Below, piece by piece: positions 5,355-8,396 of a DNA stretch of 8,396 nucleotides. The notes under the pieces are model-generated. The model was not told where the DNA came from and made no database searches. It saw nothing but the letters and a program-made list of their open reading frames with translations. This DNA is from an uncultured Selenomonas sp. GTDB taxonomy: Bacteria > Bacillota > Negativicutes > Selenomonadales > Selenomonadaceae. Position 1 is the first letter of the stretch, and every line of letters begins with the position of its first letter. The position numbers and the translations under genes are program-made. The stretch spans positions 1-8,396 of the forward strand of contig CALIBA010000196.1 of NCBI GenBank assembly GCA_938045435.1, given 5' to 3'.

Positions 5355-5987
5355 TTAATAGCCGATTGCTGTCCAAGAGATGGTACCTGCTGCGTGTGTG
5401 CCGTCTTCCTTTCGTAAAACACATCGGAAGGATTCTGTTCCAACCGTTGTGAGTACAGGTGTGATGATACCATCTCCTGTATTTCCTGCTTGCAAGGTCA
5501 CAGTGACCTCCGGTTTTGTATAATAGTGTTTATGATACGGGACGGCGGTTTCTTTTGCCGCAATATTTGCTGTACCGCGATCTACTGTATCTTCAATATC
5601 TACATTCATGACGACATCATAGATTTGCGGAAGTGCGCCAATACTGCCCGCACGCATAGAAATACGAACAAGGGCTCTTTGATACTCATACTCCCCCACA
5701 TAAAAAGGTGCAAAAGGTTCATATCCCACGGGCTGATTGCAAAAGCGGCGAAATTCCTCCATCGACATTTCAGCCCCTATGACAATATCCGAAAGTACCC
5801 CGTGGCTTACACGAAGCAACGCGCCATAAAAAGAAACCTTTTCCGTAAATATACGGCGGAGCTTTTGCATTTGCACATCCTGCAAAATCAGGTGTGTGTC
5901 ATAGACTCGATGTGTTTCTGTTGTTTTTTGTGTCTGCTCCTGCGGGCTAAACTGCTCGGAGAATACCCTGCGCTCCAATGTTCCCAT
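5355..5987 (-). CDS. Phage tail protein with lectin-like C-terminal domain, 210 aa
   Basis: ATG 5985-5987 overlaps the TAA of the upstream gene as TAATG, implying coupled translation; the fibre gene starts 20 nt after its stop. Residues 1-50 are charged (FSPQEQTQKTTETHRV). Residues 95-145 carry a beta-rich stretch (FYVGEYEYQRALVRIS, VVMNVDIEDTVDRGTA). The last about 60 residues (HKHYYTKPEVTVTLQAG...TESFRCVL...AAGTISWTAIGY) have the pattern V.F...F...P.V.V.....TT..F.V.L......GTI.W.A.GY, shared by the C-termini of many phage tail and fibre-joining proteins and similar in outline to H-type lectin folds. It probably links baseplate and fibre or contacts the host surface. Family membership is by pattern only. 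Confidence 0.8.
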   Translation of the reverse strand: MGTLERRVFSEQFSPQEQTQKTTETHRVYDTHLILQDVQMQKLRRIFTEKVSFYGALLRVSHGVLSDIVIGAEMSMEEFRRFCNQPVGYEPFAPFYVGEYEYQRALVRISMRAGSIGALPQIYDVVMNVDIEDTVDRGTANIAAKETAVPYHKHYYTKPEVTVTLQAGNTGDGIITPVLTTVGTESFRCVLRKEDGTHAAGTISWTAIGY

Positions 5988-6439
5988 TATCCATCTACCG
6001 CCCCCGAGAGCACAAACCGAAAAACACTCTCAAAAATATCATGCGTACCTTTATTGATGACATCATCGGCGAAACAAACCCGATCGAGGAAGATGCCCCC
6101 TGAAACAGCATTGCAAATCCCTGCCTCTGTAATTGCGCCGGTTCCTTCCCCTGCTTCAAACGTTGTTTTAAGCAGGAACTCCTTTGTGCCCGGGTCATGA
6201 TGGTACGAAGCGGCTTTACGAAACAGTTCCGTATCAAGTGTTGTTTGCTCCGGCGTTGGTGATGATGTCCCTATCCCAATCGCCGTATAGGCCATAGGTT
6301 CCGGACGACTTTGTACTCTGCCGATCGCATCTGCAATAAAATCAAACCCGACCTGCAAAATAATATTATCTTTATGATGAATCTTTACACGCCCATCGGC
6401 GCATATGAGGGTTCCTGTGTGACTTCCTTTGATTCGCAT
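5987..6439 (-). CDS. Baseplate/collar-type phage tail protein, 150 aa
   Basis: ATG 6437-6439 is preferred over ATG 6446-6448 because the ribosome site AAAGGGG abuts the upstream ATG and sits 9 nt from the chosen one. The product reads MRIKGSHTGTLICADGRV..., then VGFDFIADAIGRV, then YTAIGIGTSS, LDTELFRKAA, ITEAGICNAVSGGIFLDRVCF, and ends in a beta segment. This series (a body 'G...la..i', then 'y.alGtG', then 'L..E..R', then 'I.EaGl.n...g.l..R..f') is the hallmark of a widespread phage family encoded between the baseplate genes and the fibre. It is probably a structural component at the distal tail. It ends in TAATG with the next gene. Confidence 0.83.
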   Translation of the reverse strand: MRIKGSHTGTLICADGRVKIHHKDNIILQVGFDFIADAIGRVQSRPEPMAYTAIGIGTSSPTPEQTTLDTELFRKAASYHHDPGTKEFLLKTTFEAGEGTGAITEAGICNAVSGGIFLDRVCFADDVINKGTHDIFESVFRFVLSGAVDG

Positions 6440-6453
6440 AAAATGCATCCCCT

Positions 6454-8223
6454 TTACTTCGGATAAAAAAATATATGAGAAAACACACCAAGCGGCGCCA
6501 TTTCCCTCTCTGCTACAATCGCTTCATTGGTCTGAAGACTGTATACATACAGCCGCAGTGAAGATGCAGATTGAGAGATTGCAAACGCAAGCGTATCATG
6601 GGGGAAGAAGCCAAGTTTTGCGCACAAAAGCACCCCGTTTTTGCAGCTGACTTGAAATTCCTGCCTGCCGGCATCATAGGAAAGGCGCAAAAACATCCCA
6701 TCATGCGCCCGTAAAACAAGCAGTACCGTCTCTGACAAGGGCATCATCAATTTTAACCAAAAAGCAAGGCTAAAGCGTTCCGGAAGCACTGCCGTATAAG
6801 AGAGTTTTGTAAAATCCTTGAGGAAAAGTCCACGGTGAAAGCGTGCATCGCGGAATTCTGTGGCATTGACATGCTCTTTTAGCGTAATGCCATGATCCCC
6901 CTGTGCAGTGCCATCAAGAGGGATGCGATAGAGTGCATGCCCTTGTGTTTCAGCCAATCGAGCAATCTCGCACGTCACCGCAGCGCCACGCAAATCTCCC
7001 ACAGTGCCATTCCACATGGTGTTTTGCGCACGCAGACTATCCCATGCAAAATCCAAATCATCAAAGAGATGGTGATCGTTGGTCTCTCCGATCACCTTTA
7101 CATCCAGCCAATTGCGGGCGCGAAACTTCTGCGGCAGACGCACATCAATGATATATTCCCCATAGAACATATCCTTTTCAAGGAGCAGCGCTTCCCGCAC
7201 CGCATCATAATATAAATGAACCTTTTTCCCGCTATAAGCAGCTGCTTTTTGATCGAGACGCAAAATAACATTTTGATGAATGTCTTTCGGGGTATGCATG
7301 AACACATAGGCAGCATTGCGGGAATAGTTGTTATGTTCATCAATCGCCTTGATGAGCATATAATACTGTCCTGTATTGGGGTATACAGTGCGATGCTTGT
7401 TGAGTTTTGTCGTAAATATGGTAAGTGCGCGATCCCACTCAGCCGTTACACCGACTTTTACTTCATAGCGAACGTTGTAAATAGAAAGAGGTGCCCATGA
7501 AAAATCCAGCTGTGCACCATTACGCTCTACAATAAAATCCTTTACATCAGGGATGACACAGTAGATTGTTTCTGCCTCCCCCTGTCCATATTGGTCATAA
7601 TACGCAACACGCAGCACTTCAATCACAGTGCCGTCTGTATAGAGAAAGAGATTATCTGCCGTCTCATAACGTACATCATTGACATAAACGTATGCTCCAA
7701 TGCAGTCCAACGGGATTTCAAGGAATGTAATAAGTGTTCCTTCTTGTGTTTTGGTCATTGCAATATCTTTGGGTTTTGTCGGACGTGCCTTTGTATAGTG
7801 AATTTCTGCCGGATGGCTCACATTGCCCGCTTTATCAATGGCAAAGAGATAAATATGTCCAACAAAGGAAACCGGCAGACAGGAAGACCCTGTACGAGTC
7901 GTACGCTCTAAAAGGCCTGTCTCGCTGCCCACGTTCGCATCTGTACGAACTTCATAGCAAGAAAGCTCCTTTGCACTCAGCACAGGATCCCATGAAAGGT
8001 GCCCACCAAGCCGCGTAAATGTCAGCTGAAAGTTGCGTGGAGAGAGCACTTTCCCTTCCTTATCAGACTTTACATCATCTGCTGTAAACCGATTGGCCGC
8101 ATTGATTTGTTCAGCTTGCAGTGAAAGAAATTGACGCAGCAAGGTAAGAAGGTATCGCCCATCTCCTTGAATGGCCGTTGGAAGCGTCGGTGGGTGCAGT
8201 ACCTTTTTCTGAAGTTCAGCCAT
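6454..8223 (-). CDS. Fn3-repeat phage structural protein with LamG/ConA-like C-terminus, 589 aa
   Basis: ATG 8221-8223 overlaps the preceding small ORF's stop region (ATGGCTGA); GGAGG lies 12 nt upstream. Residues 20-50 form an amphipathic helix (RYLLTLLRQFLSLQAEQINAANR). Residues about 60-145, 148-225 and 228-312 look like three fibronectin-III-like beta domains (TFTRLGGHLSWDPV...YLFAIDKAGNVS; KPKDIAMTKTQEGTLITF; QLDFSWAPLS...YMLIKAIDEHNNYS). A region with aromatic beta strands follows, and residues about 460-589 resemble a laminin-G/concanavalin jelly-roll (RFHRGLFLKD, FSLAFWLKLM, DGMFLRLSYD, LRLYVYS). Such proteins form tail-tip or side-fibre structures with carbohydrate-binding ends. The domain calls are visual. 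There are no membrane segments, and the full length appears intact with stop at 6454. Confidence 0.85.
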   Translation of the reverse strand: MAELQKKVLHPPTLPTAIQGDGRYLLTLLRQFLSLQAEQINAANRFTADDVKSDKEGKVLSPRNFQLTFTRLGGHLSWDPVLSAKELSCYEVRTDANVGSETGLLERTTRTGSSCLPVSFVGHIYLFAIDKAGNVSHPAEIHYTKARPTKPKDIAMTKTQEGTLITFLEIPLDCIGAYVYVNDVRYETADNLFLYTDGTVIEVLRVAYYDQYGQGEAETIYCVIPDVKDFIVERNGAQLDFSWAPLSIYNVRYEVKVGVTAEWDRALTIFTTKLNKHRTVYPNTGQYYMLIKAIDEHNNYSRNAAYVFMHTPKDIHQNVILRLDQKAAAYSGKKVHLYYDAVREALLLEKDMFYGEYIIDVRLPQKFRARNWLDVKVIGETNDHHLFDDLDFAWDSLRAQNTMWNGTVGDLRGAAVTCEIARLAETQGHALYRIPLDGTAQGDHGITLKEHVNATEFRDARFHRGLFLKDFTKLSYTAVLPERFSLAFWLKLMMPLSETVLLVLRAHDGMFLRLSYDAGRQEFQVSCKNGVLLCAKLGFFPHDTLAFAISQSASSLRLYVYSLQTNEAIVAEREMAPLGVFSHIFFYPK

Positions 8224-8335
8224 GCGCTGTCACCGCCTCCACAAGAACCTGCCGCAGCTCATCGGCAAGAGCTTTGTCCTGTGTAATGTCATACTCATTG
8301 TGATTGAGTGCATAAAGAATTGCAATTTTGAGCAC
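8216..8335 (-). CDS. Very small phage ORF, 39 aa
   Basis: The frame translates as VLKIAILYALNHNEYDITQ... and ends ELRQVLVEAVTAHG, stopping at TGA 8216-8218. Its last 8 bases overlap the next gene as ATGGCTGA. The most likely start is GTG 8333-8335, with only a weak TGGAA 8 nt upstream; the frame is open further upstream to a TAA without a better start. The helical, charged composition and strict overlap with the 589-aa gene support real coding. The GTG lies immediately outside a perfect 15-bp inverted repeat, which could affect initiation. Family unknown. Confidence 0.55.
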   Translation of the reverse strand: MLKIAILYALNHNEYDITQDKALADELRQVLVEAVTAHG

Positions 8336-8381
8336 ATAATCATTCCAAATTGGAGATAGAATCCCTATTTGGAATGATTAT
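8336..8381. repeat. Perfect 15-bp inverted repeat with 16-bp spacer
   Basis: ATAATCATTCCAAAT (8336-8350) and its exact complement ATTTGGAATGATTAT (8367-8381) flank 16 bp that include a short GG/CC pairing. It covers the junction between the upstream gene's stop (8340-8342) and the GTG of the 39-aa ORF (8333-8335). No T-run follows on either strand, so it is not a typical terminator. It could be an mRNA hairpin limiting translation of the small ORF, a protein-binding site, or a recombination target. Confidence 0.75.
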
Positions 8382-8396
8382 ATTGGTGGGGGAACT
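8340..8396 (-). CDS. C-terminal end of an upstream phage gene, partial
   Basis: The frame entering from the right edge reads S-S-P-T-N-I-I-I-P-N-R-D-S-I-S-N-L-E and stops at TGA 8340-8342, 4 nt before the next gene's GTG, consistent with the packed operon. Only 18 codons are visible, so nothing can be said about function, and the frame choice is supported mainly by its fit to the next gene. Confidence 0.4.
   Translation of the reverse strand, partial: SSPTNIIIPNRDSISNLE

Larger units (their letters stand above)
1..8396 (-). mobile_element. Prophage late region (tail, fibre and accessory structural genes), partial
   Basis: Every non-IS gene in the window lies on the minus strand in one tightly packed run. 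Several are recognisable phage tail components: a modular tail fibre, a baseplate/collar-like protein, an Fn3-repeat protein and an FSGGLN-type structural protein. Gene overlaps and very short gaps, with no promoter visible between genes, fit a single late transcript read right to left. Both prophage ends lie outside the window, and no integrase or att site is visible. The insertion in a structural gene argues for a resident, probably defective prophage rather than a replicating phage; that is inference. A plasmid-phage or a tailocin-like particle cannot be excluded from this segment. Confidence 0.85.

Noticed and set aside
5490..6200. A 236-codon plus-strand open frame antisense to the 210- and 150-aa genes.
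   Set aside because: It lies opposite two well-supported tail genes, is rich in Cys/His/Ile in a random-looking way, and has no ribosome site or neighbours in that direction. It is a shadow.
7591..8018. Plus-strand open frames with Cys-rich products, opposite the 589-aa gene.
   Set aside because: They are antisense to a protein with clear domain structure, and codon use and composition do not look like coding.
1..8396. CRISPR array, tRNA, riboswitch or defence genes.
   Set aside because: I see no regularly spaced repeats, no cloverleaf-like sequence and no gene outside the phage structural set and the IS. The only non-coding stretches are the IS ends and the first 47 bases, which hold nothing recognisable.

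Overview
This window is the tail/fibre end of a phage late operon, most likely a prophage, with one complete insertion sequence lying inside it. All phage genes are on the minus strand and are packed almost without gaps (ATGA, TAATG and ATGGCTGA-type junctions, strong AGGAGG-type ribosome sites). Transcription runs from the right edge to the left edge. Short accessory genes behind perfect Shine-Dalgarno sequences suggest a Firmicute. A fibre with a pyocin-knob-like segment and a Gp53-like C-terminal tip is more usual in phages of outer-membrane-bearing hosts. Together these point, as an inference only, to a diderm Firmicute (Negativicutes such as Selenomonas and relatives). No integrase, lysis, capsid or tRNA gene is present, so host and phage type are not proven.

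Layout from upstream (right) to downstream (left): the last 18 codons of an upstream gene (8340-8396); a 39-residue ORF (8216-8335); a 589-residue structural protein with Fn3-like repeats and a C-terminal LamG/ConA-like region (6454-8223); a 150-residue baseplate/collar-like protein (5987-6439); a 210-residue tail protein with a lectin-like C-terminus (5355-5987); a 532-residue tail fibre (3736-5334); three small genes of 122, 57 and 72 residues; then a gene of about 451 codons for an FSGGLN-type phage structural protein, now split in two (2712-2921 and 194-1339); and a 49-residue ORF overlapping its stop codon (48-197).

The split gene is interrupted by an IS3-family element (1343-2711, plus strand, opposite to the phage genes). 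It has orfA, orfB with the DDE residues, a T_TTT_TTC frameshift heptamer, imperfect terminal inverted repeats of about 38 bp with TG...CA tips, and a strong internal promoter. Its right end carries an outward TTGACA and its left end an inward TATAAA. If the ends were joined through 3 bp, as in IS3-family circles, these would form a near-consensus promoter with a 17-bp spacer. The element therefore looks structurally intact and possibly active. The two gene halves stay in frame if 1369 bp plus a 3-bp duplication is removed, but the 3 bp flanking the element are not identical, so the insertion history is not entirely simple.

I see no wholly new system. The points worth a second look are the circle-junction promoter and frameshift architecture of the IS, the interruption of a structural gene (probably a defective or domesticated prophage), a perfect 15-bp inverted repeat at the right edge, and several very small genes.
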